A DNA stretch of 64,000 bases from the NCBI GenBank assembly GCA_910574865.1, contig CAJTDN010000013.1:1-64000 (forward strand), given 5' to 3'. Source of the stretch: Lachnospiraceae bacterium (GTDB lineage: Bacteria; Bacillota; Clostridia; Lachnospirales; Lachnospiraceae). The translations under genes were made by a program, and so were the position numbers. A model generated the notes under the pieces. It had not been told where the DNA came from and did not search any database. It saw only the letters and a list, made by a program, of their open reading frames with translations. Shown piece after piece: positions 36,421-45,064 of this stretch (positions are counted from its first letter, which is position 1; every line of letters starts with the position of its first letter).

Positions 36421-37448
36421 AGTTTAAGAACCTCTCGGTAAAGCGGCTGTTTGGCCGGGTGGCAATGGGGCTTGTCCTCTCCATGTCCGGGATCACCATA
36501 GCCCTGTTTCTTGTGACAAAGCAGACGGCGGTGCTGCTGACGGGCGGGACGCTACTGCTGTGCGCCCTTGTGGGGATTTTTGTGCTGACACAGGCGTTTG
36601 GAAAGCGGCTGTCACAGTTTACCGCTGACCTGTGCCAGACCTTAGACCACATGATCGCCGGAAATGAAGCGCCCCAGCGCCCAGAGGACAGCGAAACCCA
36701 GCTTGCCAGAATCGGACACCGGCTGGCAAGGCTCTACCAAATCATGCAGGAGAACCGCCGCCGGGTGGACGAGGAACGGCAGGAGTTACAGACCCTTGTA
36801 TCGGATATTTCCCATCAGGTGAAAACGCCGGTGAGCAATCTGAAAATGGCGACGGATACCCTGCTGGAAAAGCTCATGACCGAGGCGGAGCGCACCGACT
36901 TTATCCGGGGAATCCGAAGCCAGACGGATAAGCTGGACTTTCTCTTTCAGGCCCTTGTGAAAACTTCCCGGCTGGAAACGGGCGTGATCCAGTTGGACAA
37001 GAAACTGGGCCGCCTCTTTGATACCGTGGCGCAGGCCATGAGTGGGATCGTGTATGCAGCGGAGAAAAAGGAAATTGCTGTGTCCGTGGACTGCCCGGAG
37101 GATTTGACCGTTTCCCATGACAGCAAATGGACATCCGAAGCTCTCTTTAACCTGCTGGACAATGCGGTGAAGTACACCCCCGCAAGCGGGAAAATCGCTG
37201 TGTCGGTGGTGCTGTGGGAAATGTATGTGGAGATCAAAGTAGCCGACACCGGCAAGGGTATTTCCGAAAGCAATCAGGCCACCATCTTCCGGCGCTTCTA
37301 TCGTGAGGAAGAAGTACATGAACAGCAGGGCGTGGGCATTGGCCTGTATCTGGCCCGTGAGATCGTAACGCGGCAGGGCGGCTATATCAAAGTGGTTTCG
37401 GAGCCGGGCAAGGGTTCGGAATTTTCCATTATGCTGCCTACAAAATAG
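36417..37448 (+). CDS. Sensor histidine kinase
   Basis: 343 residues from ATG 36,417. Two N-terminal membrane segments separated by almost no extracellular loop (about 14-60), so signal is unlikely to be sensed directly. The H-box is SDISHQVKTPVSNL, the N-box LFNLLDNAVKYTP and the G-boxes ADTGKGISE and GVGIGLYLAREIV. Intramembrane-sensing kinases of this type often take their signal from a BceAB-like ABC transporter, which matches the neighbouring genes. Confidence 0.92.
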   Translation: MKFKNLSVKRLFGRVAMGLVLSMSGITIALFLVTKQTAVLLTGGTLLLCALVGIFVLTQAFGKRLSQFTADLCQTLDHMIAGNEAPQRPEDSETQLARIGHRLARLYQIMQENRRRVDEERQELQTLVSDISHQVKTPVSNLKMATDTLLEKLMTEAERTDFIRGIRSQTDKLDFLFQALVKTSRLETGVIQLDKKLGRLFDTVAQAMSGIVYAAEKKEIAVSVDCPEDLTVSHDSKWTSEALFNLLDNAVKYTPASGKIAVSVVLWEMYVEIKVADTGKGISESNQATIFRRFYREEEVHEQQGVGIGLYLAREIVTRQGGYIKVVSEPGKGSEFSIMLPTK

Positions 37449-37549
37449 AACGCGGCGGACGGCCATTCCCGGCAGCCCGCCGTAAATTTTTTTGAAATGT
37501 CCGAGCGTTGTAACATTTGACCCCGCTTTACAATGAATTTTTTGGACGC

Positions 37550-37582
37550 TGTAACATTTCGCGGACATTTTGGTTTTACAAT
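37550..37582 (+). promoter_or_regulatory. Promoter d: paired half-sites plus -10
   Basis: TGTAACATTT-CGC-GGACATTT (37,550-37,570), 6 bp, TACAAT (37,577-37,582). A lone TGTAACATTT copy occurs at 37,509-37,518. Confidence 0.8.
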
Positions 37583-37624
37583 AGCCTTATCAACAGGCAG
37601 GAAGTCTTGAAAGGAGTTTTGAGT

Positions 37625-38290
37625 ATGAGCGTTTTACAGACGATTGATTTGAAAAAGTATTACGGCACAGAGCCGAACATCACCCGCGCCCTTGATGGCG
37701 TGAACTTCTCCGTGAATGACGGCGAGTTTGTGGCCGTTGTGGGAACTTCCGGCAGCGGCAAGTCCACCCTGCTTCACATGATGGGCGGGCTGGACACTCC
37801 CACCAGCGGAACCGTGATTGTCCGAGGCGAAGAACTGGCAAAGAAGAATGATGAACAGCTTACCATCTTCCGCCGCCGCAACATCGGCTTTATCTTCCAG
37901 AACTATAACCTTGTTCCGATCCTGAATGTGTATGAGAACATCGTCCTGCCGGTGGAGCTGGACGGGGACACGGTGGACCAGAAGTTTTTGGACGAGATTG
38001 TTCACCTGCTGGGGCTGGAAGATAAACTGAAAAATATGCCGAACAATCTTTCCGGCGGCCAGCAGCAGCGTGTGGCGATTGCCCGCGCCCTGATTACCAA
38101 ACCGGCTATCGTGCTGGCCGACGAACCGACCGGCAACCTTGACAGCAAGACCAGTGCCGAGGTGCTGGGGCTTATCAAGCGCACCAGTGCGGAGTTTCGG
38201 CAAACTGTTGTGATGATTACCCACAACAACGACATTGCCCGCCTTGCAGATCGGATTGTCCGCATTGAGGACGGAAAGATTGTGGAATAA
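37625..38290 (+). CDS. ABC transporter ATP-binding protein (BceA/MacB-like)
   Basis: 221 residues from ATG 37,625 with AAAGGAG upstream. Walker A GTSGSGKST, Q-loop FIFQNYNLVP, signature LSGGQQQR and Walker B IVLADEPTGNLDS are all present. The partner permease starts 14 bp after the stop; the same ATPase may also serve the orphan permease at 33,233. Typical function: bacitracin- or lantibiotic-type resistance and signalling. Confidence 0.92.
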   Translation: MSVLQTIDLKKYYGTEPNITRALDGVNFSVNDGEFVAVVGTSGSGKSTLLHMMGGLDTPTSGTVIVRGEELAKKNDEQLTIFRRRNIGFIFQNYNLVPILNVYENIVLPVELDGDTVDQKFLDEIVHLLGLEDKLKNMPNNLSGGQQQRVAIARALITKPAIVLADEPTGNLDSKTSAEVLGLIKRTSAEFRQTVVMITHNNDIARLADRIVRIEDGKIVE

Positions 38291-38304
38291 GGAGGTAGCA
38301 GGCT

Positions 38305-40689
38305 ATGACATGGCCTTTTGAGAATGATACCAGCTGCATAGTAAAGCGCATATCAAACCGCAGTATATCGGTGAATCGAAAAAGAAATATCTTTATTGTT
38401 TTAACGATTGCACTTGCCAGCGCATTGCTATCTGCTATTGTCCTCTATGGCTTTGGGGCTATGCAGGAAACGCAGAACCGCAACCAAAAAACAGCGCAGA
38501 TTATGTATCATGCGATTTCTGAGGGGCAGGGACAGGAACTATACAAGCAGGAAGAAATTGCGTGGGTTGGGGAATTTTTTAACGCATTTTCTGAACAGGT
38601 AAACCATTCAACCGTGAATTTTACTTATGCAAATGCAGATATGCTAATATCCCAAAGTATGCCCTATTCGGGAGATTTACCAGCTTCGGAGGATGAAATT
38701 GTAGTACAGGAATCCTTTTTGGATAGTTTGGGCTATTCAAATGAATTGGGACAGACAATTCAAATCCCCTTTTCTGACGGCACTACCCATGATTTCAAAT
38801 TGACGGGAATCTTAAATGTGAAAACCGGCGATATTGGACGCTATACAGCTATTATATCGAAAGAATTAGTAAGACAGCAGTATGGCGACGAGGGCATGAT
38901 TGATTTTTACATTGGGCTGAAAGACGCTCAAAATATGAGCGAGGAAGAAGCCGCCAACTATGCAAATACTTTGGCACAGCAATTAGAAATTTCCGATGAT
39001 AATGTGATTGTCCGTTCCACTTATTTCAACTTAAAAGACGAAAATCGTGGAAGTGATATGCTGTTCTACTTCTTGATCGGTTTTATAACTTTCATTGGTT
39101 CCGGCATTGTGATCTATTCAATTTTTTATATTTCAGTAGCAGGCAGTATCCGTAACTATGGACAGCTTCGCACAATCGGAACAACAAAACGACAGATCAA
39201 AAAGATGGTTTACCGCGAGGGAAAATTACTTGCTGCCATTGCTATCCCGATTGGTCTGGTTATTGGAAATGTGATTGGGTATTTTCTGGTTCCTGCCGGT
39301 TGGTACTGGCTGACTGCTTTATGTGTGACGGCCGGGGTTGGCCTTTTTGCATTTATTATTGTGATGATTGCTATTCATACTCCTGTAAAAAGAGCCGCGG
39401 CAGTATCTCCGCTGGAAGCATTGCGATATTCCGATTATCAGGGGAAAATGAAAGAAAGTTCTGTGTTGCACCGTAAAATAACGCCTGCTTCACTTGCTAA
39501 AATGAATCTGTCCAGACAAAAGGCAAAGTCCACTTTAACAATACTTTCTCTTTCACTCGGCGGAGTATTGGTTGTATTGATTTCGACAATGTTAGTTTCC
39601 TATGATGGCGTTGCAGAGGCAAGAGGCAGGGTGTTCCCTGTCGGTGAATTTAACATCCAGCTCAACGCAAATCAATCGTGGGACACTGCCGGTATTTCTT
39701 TGTCTGGATTGCAGCAAAAGAATTTTCTAAATGCCGATTTTGTAAATGCAGTAGAATCTATTGATGGCGTTACAGGAATCAAGCGCTGGTATTACACAGA
39801 CGCAGAATATCTTGTAAATGGCAATTCTGGAAAATGGATTCAGGGCTTTTGCCGGGATGAGCAGCAGAATTTGGAGAAAGAGCGAATTGCGGGAACGATT
39901 GATTATGATGAACTGGTGGCAGGCAATGGAATTGTCTTGCTTCAAGAGCGTGCCGATCTCTATGATATTGAGGCTTCGTTGGGTGATACCGTCGAAGTGG
40001 ACTATAAAACCGAATCCGGGCAAATTCGCACAAAGACCTATACAGTCATGGGCATTGTAAACGAATATTCTTACTCCGGCTTCTCAAAGTGCTTTACGCT
40101 TCCAGAGCAGCTTATGAATGAAGCGGCCGGGATAGATTGCACAGGTACGATTTCCGTAATTACCGATATGGAAAAATTTGATACGGTTGAAGCCGCATTA
40201 AATCAACGGATAGACGGAAATAGCGATTTGGTTATGGAAACCATAAAAGAAAGTATCACTTATTATAGCGGGCTTCAACAACTTTCTTTCGGGGTATTGT
40301 TGATCGTGGCTGTTATTGTTGTGTGCTTTTCTTTAATCAACCTTGTCAATACGACAATCACCAACTTCTTATCCCGTAGGCAGGAAATTGGAATGTTACA
40401 GGCGATTGGTTTGAGTAAAAAGCAGCTTATCAAAATGCTGTGTTATGAGGGGTTGATTTATTCAGTTTTTGCTACGCTGGTAACATTGGTTTTGGGGACT
40501 GGACTGGGCTTCCTATCCGTACAGGTAGTTGTGAAAACGATGAATCCATACTTTTACTATTCATTTCCGTGGCTGATCGTATTGATATATTTAGCAATCC
40601 TGCTGATTGTGCAATTCACCTTGATTTCTTACACAACTGGAAATCTGAAAAAGCAATCTCTTGTTGAGCAAATCAGGACGATGGAATAA
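38305..40689 (+). CDS. FtsX-type ABC permease, second copy
   Basis: 794 residues, with GGAGGTAG before ATG 38,305. Same architecture as the permease at 33,233, and the N-terminal motif MTWPFENDTSCIVKRISNRS is nearly the same. The large extracellular regions have diverged, suggesting different ligands. The ATPase is just upstream. Confidence 0.9.
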   Translation: MTWPFENDTSCIVKRISNRSISVNRKRNIFIVLTIALASALLSAIVLYGFGAMQETQNRNQKTAQIMYHAISEGQGQELYKQEEIAWVGEFFNAFSEQVNHSTVNFTYANADMLISQSMPYSGDLPASEDEIVVQESFLDSLGYSNELGQTIQIPFSDGTTHDFKLTGILNVKTGDIGRYTAIISKELVRQQYGDEGMIDFYIGLKDAQNMSEEEAANYANTLAQQLEISDDNVIVRSTYFNLKDENRGSDMLFYFLIGFITFIGSGIVIYSIFYISVAGSIRNYGQLRTIGTTKRQIKKMVYREGKLLAAIAIPIGLVIGNVIGYFLVPAGWYWLTALCVTAGVGLFAFIIVMIAIHTPVKRAAAVSPLEALRYSDYQGKMKESSVLHRKITPASLAKMNLSRQKAKSTLTILSLSLGGVLVVLISTMLVSYDGVAEARGRVFPVGEFNIQLNANQSWDTAGISLSGLQQKNFLNADFVNAVESIDGVTGIKRWYYTDAEYLVNGNSGKWIQGFCRDEQQNLEKERIAGTIDYDELVAGNGIVLLQERADLYDIEASLGDTVEVDYKTESGQIRTKTYTVMGIVNEYSYSGFSKCFTLPEQLMNEAAGIDCTGTISVITDMEKFDTVEAALNQRIDGNSDLVMETIKESITYYSGLQQLSFGVLLIVAVIVVCFSLINLVNTTITNFLSRRQEIGMLQAIGLSKKQLIKMLCYEGLIYSVFATLVTLVLGTGLGFLSVQVVVKTMNPYFYYSFPWLIVLIYLAILLIVQFTLISYTTGNLKKQSLVEQIRTME

Positions 40690-40814
40690 CCATATGAGAT
40701 CGGCGGGGCGGCGTATGCTGCCCCGCTTTTTTCGCAATTTCTCAAAAATTTTTTTGAAATGTCCGAGCTTTGTAACAATTCAGCCTGTTTTTCTGCCGAA
40801 ATCAAAGGCACCTC

Positions 40815-40845
40815 GGACATTTGTGTAACATTTGTAGTGTATGCT
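40815..40845 (+). promoter_or_regulatory. Promoter e: half-sites in swapped order plus -10
   Basis: GGACATTT (40,815-40,822) then TAACATTT (40,826-40,833), again 11-bp period, 6 bp, TATGCT (40,840-40,845). It precedes the frameshifted regulator. Confidence 0.75.
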
Positions 40846-40876
40846 TGTGGTAAATCAATATTGGGGGTGAAGATAT

Positions 40877-41639
40877 ATGAAAAAGATACTGCTGATCGAC
40901 GACAGCGACACCTATACATGGTGTCTGCAAAAATACTTACAGCACCGGGGCTACCCGGTGAAAACGGCTTGTACACTGAAAGAAGCGCGGGCCGCCATCC
41001 AAGACGCTGGTGGTCTGCTGTAATCTCGATCTGCCGGATGGTTCCGGCATGGACTTTCTGAACGAGGTGCGGGCCGCAGATAAGGAGCTGCCTTTTATTC
41101 TGGCGTCCTGCCATGACAAGGACGACTACGAACAAGAGGCTATGCGCCGGGGCGCGACGCTGTGCATGGACAAAATGAAAGGACTGCTGCTGCAAGATAA
41201 GCTGGTGGAATACGCCTACCGGCAGTTATCCGGCGAACCAGATTCAACTTTTCATAAGCTGCTCTTTGTCCATGCGGAAGATACCAGCGCCGGAGTGCTG
41301 CGGGCTGCTATGCTGCAAAAGGGCCTTGACCTGATTCTGGTTTCCTCGATTGGGGAGGCCGAGCGCCGGATTTTTGAGGATGAGGAAATAGACCTGATCT
41401 TGTGCGATCTGGAACTGCCGGATGGCACAGAAATGGAGCTGTTTCATACGCTGCGGCGGGTGGCAGGGATGTTCCAAATGAAGAATCCCCCTGTCCGGCT
41501 TCTGCCGTTCTTTATCCTCACCGAGAACAACGACCTTGCCACGGAATATGAATATCGGCATGAGGGCGTGAACGACTATATAACCGCCCCGGTAAATATC
41601 CCGGAGCTGGCCCGGCGGGTTCTGTTCTTTGTGGAATGA
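40877..41639 (+). pseudogene. Double-receiver response regulator, frameshifted
   Basis: The first receiver starts MKKILLIDDSDTYTWCLQKY and runs to a stop at 41,021. The frame then resumes from about 41,000 in another phase (CCNLDLPDGSGMDF, phospho-acceptor Asp), continuing into a second receiver-like domain (LILCDLELPDGTEME) to 41,639. One frame change splits the gene. There is no output domain. A sequencing or assembly error cannot be excluded. Confidence 0.75.
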
Positions 41640-42118
41640 AACGAGCCTACATATCCAAACATCTGCCTCCACAGCGGGGAAAAGAAAAAAACCGCTGACG
41701 GGCAGAGGATTTCGTGCGCTTTCCTGCATCACTGACGGATACGGCGGTTTTGAGTAGATCAAGGCCGCCGTTTCTTTTTGCTAAAAAGCAGACCTCCAGA
41801 TGACCCTCAGCAATCAGCATGGGCGGTGTATAGGAGGATACCGCCATGTCTGCAATATTCATTTGTAATAGCTATGACATATATCAATTAAAAAAAGCAT
41901 AGGCCCTCCTCCGGGATATTATAGTTATCTATCAGTATTATCAATCCATATAAATCAGCATAATCATGGTGTTTTTTGTTGCGCCAGTTTCTCATTGCGA
42001 GAAGCTGGCGTTTCTTATTGTCGATTTTTAGGGAAACCTCCCGATGTGTACCGCTGCCGGTCCCCACCTCCATTCGATTCACCCGTCAACCACGCCTGAA
42101 TCGAAATGGAGGAAAACT
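41640..42118. other. Mostly non-coding stretch; possible 18-residue ORF
   Basis: A short frame at 41,846-41,902 (MSAIFICNSYDIYQLKKA) has a good TAGGAGGATA site and might be a leader peptide or the truncated start of a lost gene. A hairpin CGCCAGTTTCTC...GAGAAGCTGGCG at about 41,985-42,013, followed by TTTCTT, looks like a terminator. No other gene seen. Confidence 0.45.
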
Positions 42119-42589
42119 ATGGGCTTTCACTATGGATATGAGAAAAGGAAGTTTGATGCAGAATGGACCCGGCTGGAACAGGAATACCGCGCAGCCGGTA
42201 TGGACGATAGGCAGATCGCGGCCATGAAGGAATATGACTGGACCTGGTTTTGCAGCCAGCGGACCTATCAGAACCGCGTACAGGCCCTTCCCGGCGAACA
42301 GTGTGAGGACGAGAGCGAGCAGTCCTGCCTGTTCCGAAAATTTGAATCCCTGTCCTGCACCTGGGACACCGGCGATGTGGATTCCCGGCGGTTTGGCTGG
42401 CTGTCCTCCCTGGAGGATGAACTGCTGTACCGGCGGCTCTGCAAATTGCCGGAGGACGATCTGGAACTGCTGACCCTGCTCATTGTGGACGGATACCGGC
42501 AGGCTGATGTCGCAAGGCTGTGGAACTGTTCCCGGAGTGCAATCACACAGCGAATAAATAAAATCAAGATTTTTTTGAAAAAGGCTTAA
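42119..42589 (+). CDS. Sigma-70 region 4-like element protein
   Basis: 156 residues from ATG 42,119 (ATGGAGGA upstream). The first half (YDWTWFCSQRTYQNRVQALP) is seen in ICE-encoded sigma-like regulators; the C-terminal part (DLELLTLLIVDGYRQADVAR, then LWNCSRSAITQRINKIK) is a sigma region 4-type HTH. Such proteins often act with the adjacent recombinase genes. The exact target is unknown. Confidence 0.7.
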   Translation: MGFHYGYEKRKFDAEWTRLEQEYRAAGMDDRQIAAMKEYDWTWFCSQRTYQNRVQALPGEQCEDESEQSCLFRKFESLSCTWDTGDVDSRRFGWLSSLEDELLYRRLCKLPEDDLELLTLLIVDGYRQADVARLWNCSRSAITQRINKIKIFLKKA

Positions 42590-43090
42590 CAAATCGCCTT
42601 TCCCAATGCCTACACATTGAAGGGACAAGTCCTCTTGCCCCTTATTGCAGCTTGACAACTGAATATACGGCATAACAGGTACATAACCCGTATCGAAGCG
42701 GAAAAGGCGCGCCGCCAGGACGGTTGCTTGCAGGAGGTGATGACAGACAGGCAATCCGAGCGATCTACGTCCAGCCTTAACCCCGGAGATGGCATTCCGG
42801 GCGCGATGATGGTGCGGGGGCTTAAAGATACTTCCTCACGGCCCGCCAAAGACTTGGGGGGAACCCTGCGGCGCACGAGTAAAACGGCGCTGCGGAGTTA
42901 TGACAGCTCTGCCGGGAGCGGCCTGTTATGTCCCCATCGTCAGGGGGCGTGGCAAATATGACGAACCATCCAAACAGAATTGCAGCAGCCGTACCGGACG
43001 GTATCCAGCGGCAACCGCCGCCCTTATCTTTCGATACGGCTGCTTTTTAACCATAGAGTAAAAACAATTTTTGAACGGAGGTGCGTCTTT
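42590..43090. other. Gap before the recombinase operon; doubtful ORF and a terminator
   Basis: An open frame of 73 codons from ATG 42,740 to 42,961 has AGGAGG only 2 bp before the start and a composition unlike a folded protein, so I do not call it. At 42,985-43,047 GCAGCCGTA pairs with TACGGCTGC and is followed by TTTTT, a rho-independent terminator. Confidence 0.5.
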
Positions 43091-43264
43091 ATGACCAAAC
43101 AGACAACCCCGACAAGCTCCTACAAAGAGGTGCGGATCGGGAAAACAATTTATCGCGTCACCAGCTTTTTTTCGGGAGAAAAGGACCTGGGAAAGACGCT
43201 GGAACAGCTGGCAGTCAGACGCGCCATGTCGGAAGCCATTCCAGCTGCCAGCGGTTCCAAATAA
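43091..43264 (+). CDS. tnpW: TnpW family transposon-encoded protein
   Basis: 57 residues from ATG 43,091 with ACGGAGGTG upstream. YKEVRIGKTIYRVTSFFSGE is the TnpW strand motif, and the tail is helical. It precedes the recombinase pair as in other elements of this kind. Confidence 0.75.
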   Translation: MTKQTTPTSSYKEVRIGKTIYRVTSFFSGEKDLGKTLEQLAVRRAMSEAIPAASGSK

Positions 43265-43399
43265 CAGAAAGCCTCGCGGCCTGCCGTATCATTGCGCGGC
43301 GGTGGATTCTCCGGTAAGATATTCATGCAGGGTAAAACCTGCGGAGCCATTTTGCCGCACGAGGTATGGATTCTGAGATGGTCGGGAGGTAAAAGAAAG

Positions 43400-45064
43400 A
43401 TGATGGATACAACATACAACGTGGGCATCTACTGCCGGTTAAGCAACGACGATGAACGTGATGGGGAATCGGTCAGCATTGAGAACCAGAAGCTGCTACT
43501 TCAAAACTATGTCAGGCAGCGCGGCTGGAATGAGGTCGATGTCTATATTGATGACGGATACTCCGGCACGAACTTCAACCGCCCAGGCGTCAGGCGGTTA
43601 ATCGAGGACGCAAAGGCAAAGCGGATCAATGTGATTCTGGTGAAGGACCTTTCCCGTTTTGGCCGCAACTACATCGAATTTGGACAATATACGGATTACC
43701 TGTTCCCTTCCCTTGGCTGCCGGTTCATCGCGCTGAACAACGGAATTGACACCATGAGCGACAACGGAAGCACCGATGTCATGTGCTTTTTGAACTTATT
43801 TAATGAATTTTACAGCCGGGACACCAGCAAGAAGGTCAAGGCGGTCAAGAAAGCCTGTGCCGAAAACGGAAAATTTATGGGGACCTACCCCGCCTATGGC
43901 TACCGGCGCGACCCGCTGGATAAGCACCATCTTGTGATTGACGAGGAAACCGCGCCGGTTGTGCGCCGTATCTTTGAAATGCGGGCGACGGGCATGGGAT
44001 TTCACGCCATCGCGGTGGCACTCAATGAAGAAGGGATTCAGCCGCCCGGTGTGCTGTACTACCAGCGCAAGGGCCAGAGCGACCCCCGCAGGGTCAACCA
44101 CAAGTGGGCCGACCAGACGGTAAAAAACATGGTCCGCAACGAGGTCTACATCGGGAACATGGTACAGGGCAAAAGCGGCACACTCTCCTATAAATCCCGC
44201 AAGCTCGTCAATAAATCGGAGGACGAGTGGATTCGGGTGGAGGGGACCCACGAGGCCATTATTTCGCGGGAACTGTGGGATACCGTAGCCAGTATCGGAA
44301 AAAAGAAGGTGCGAAAAAGCACTCCGTCCGATGGCTGCAAGAGCATCTTCACCGGACTTGTGTACTGCGCCGACTGCGGTTTCAAAATGCGGAACCATAT
44401 CGAAAAATTCACCTATAAGGATGGCAGGCCGGGACGGTACAGCTCTTTCATCTGCGGCAACTACTCCCGCAGCGGAAGGGGCGCGTGTACCATCCACACC
44501 ATCTATGAAACAGTGCTGACCCAGCTGGTATTGGAGGACATCCGGGAAAAGGCCCGCTTTGCGGAATATGACCCGGACCGGCTGATGGGCGAGATTCTCC
44601 GGCTGAAGGAGAAGGAATCCCACACCCGGCTTTTCTCCTATGAGCAGGAATTAAAATCCTCCTTAGCCCGTATTTCCGATTTGGAGCGCCTGATGCAGAA
44701 TCTCTACGAGGACAAATGCACCGGCTCCATCCCGCAGACGGTATTTCAGACCCTGATGCAGAAATATGAAGCGGAACGGGCAGAAAAGGCGGAGGCAGTC
44801 CCGGAACTGGAAAGGAAAGTCCGGGCGCACCTGGAAAACCAGGTGGATACCGACCGCTGGCTGGAAATTATCCGGCGCTATACGGAAATCTCGGAACTGG
44901 ACGAAACCATTCTCTTTGAACTGGTAGACCGGATCGAGGTTGGCGATACCCAGAAGGTCAACGGGCAGCGGATTTGTGAGGTCAAGGTCTACTACCGCTA
45001 TGTCGGGAATGTGGACGGGGCGCTGGCACAGGAAAGGGGGCAGGATTATGGCGAAGCAATATAA
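43400..45064 (+). CDS. Large serine recombinase, first of a tandem pair
   Basis: 554 residues from ATG 43,400 (GGGAGGT upstream). Resolvase domain with IYCRLSNDDE (Ser15) and DLSRFGRNY; recombinase domain; zinc-ribbon (YCADCGFKMRNH with a later F-I-C-G-N / A-C-T-I-H); coiled-coil and C-terminal KVYYRYVGNV. All catalytic residues seem intact. It overlaps the second recombinase by 17 bp. Paired recombinases of this type are known from clostridial ICEs and may act together in integration. Confidence 0.92.
   Translation: MMDTTYNVGIYCRLSNDDERDGESVSIENQKLLLQNYVRQRGWNEVDVYIDDGYSGTNFNRPGVRRLIEDAKAKRINVILVKDLSRFGRNYIEFGQYTDYLFPSLGCRFIALNNGIDTMSDNGSTDVMCFLNLFNEFYSRDTSKKVKAVKKACAENGKFMGTYPAYGYRRDPLDKHHLVIDEETAPVVRRIFEMRATGMGFHAIAVALNEEGIQPPGVLYYQRKGQSDPRRVNHKWADQTVKNMVRNEVYIGNMVQGKSGTLSYKSRKLVNKSEDEWIRVEGTHEAIISRELWDTVASIGKKKVRKSTPSDGCKSIFTGLVYCADCGFKMRNHIEKFTYKDGRPGRYSSFICGNYSRSGRGACTIHTIYETVLTQLVLEDIREKARFAEYDPDRLMGEILRLKEKESHTRLFSYEQELKSSLARISDLERLMQNLYEDKCTGSIPQTVFQTLMQKYEAERAEKAEAVPELERKVRAHLENQVDTDRWLEIIRRYTEISELDETILFELVDRIEVGDTQKVNGQRICEVKVYYRYVGNVDGALAQERGQDYGEAI

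Noticed and set aside
41888-42082. 64-codon frame on the minus strand
   Set aside because: It covers a terminator-like hairpin and lacks a supporting RBS or motif.
42740-42961. 73-codon frame before the recombinase operon
   Set aside because: RBS is too close to the start, and the Ser/Arg/Gly-rich composition does not look like a folded protein.
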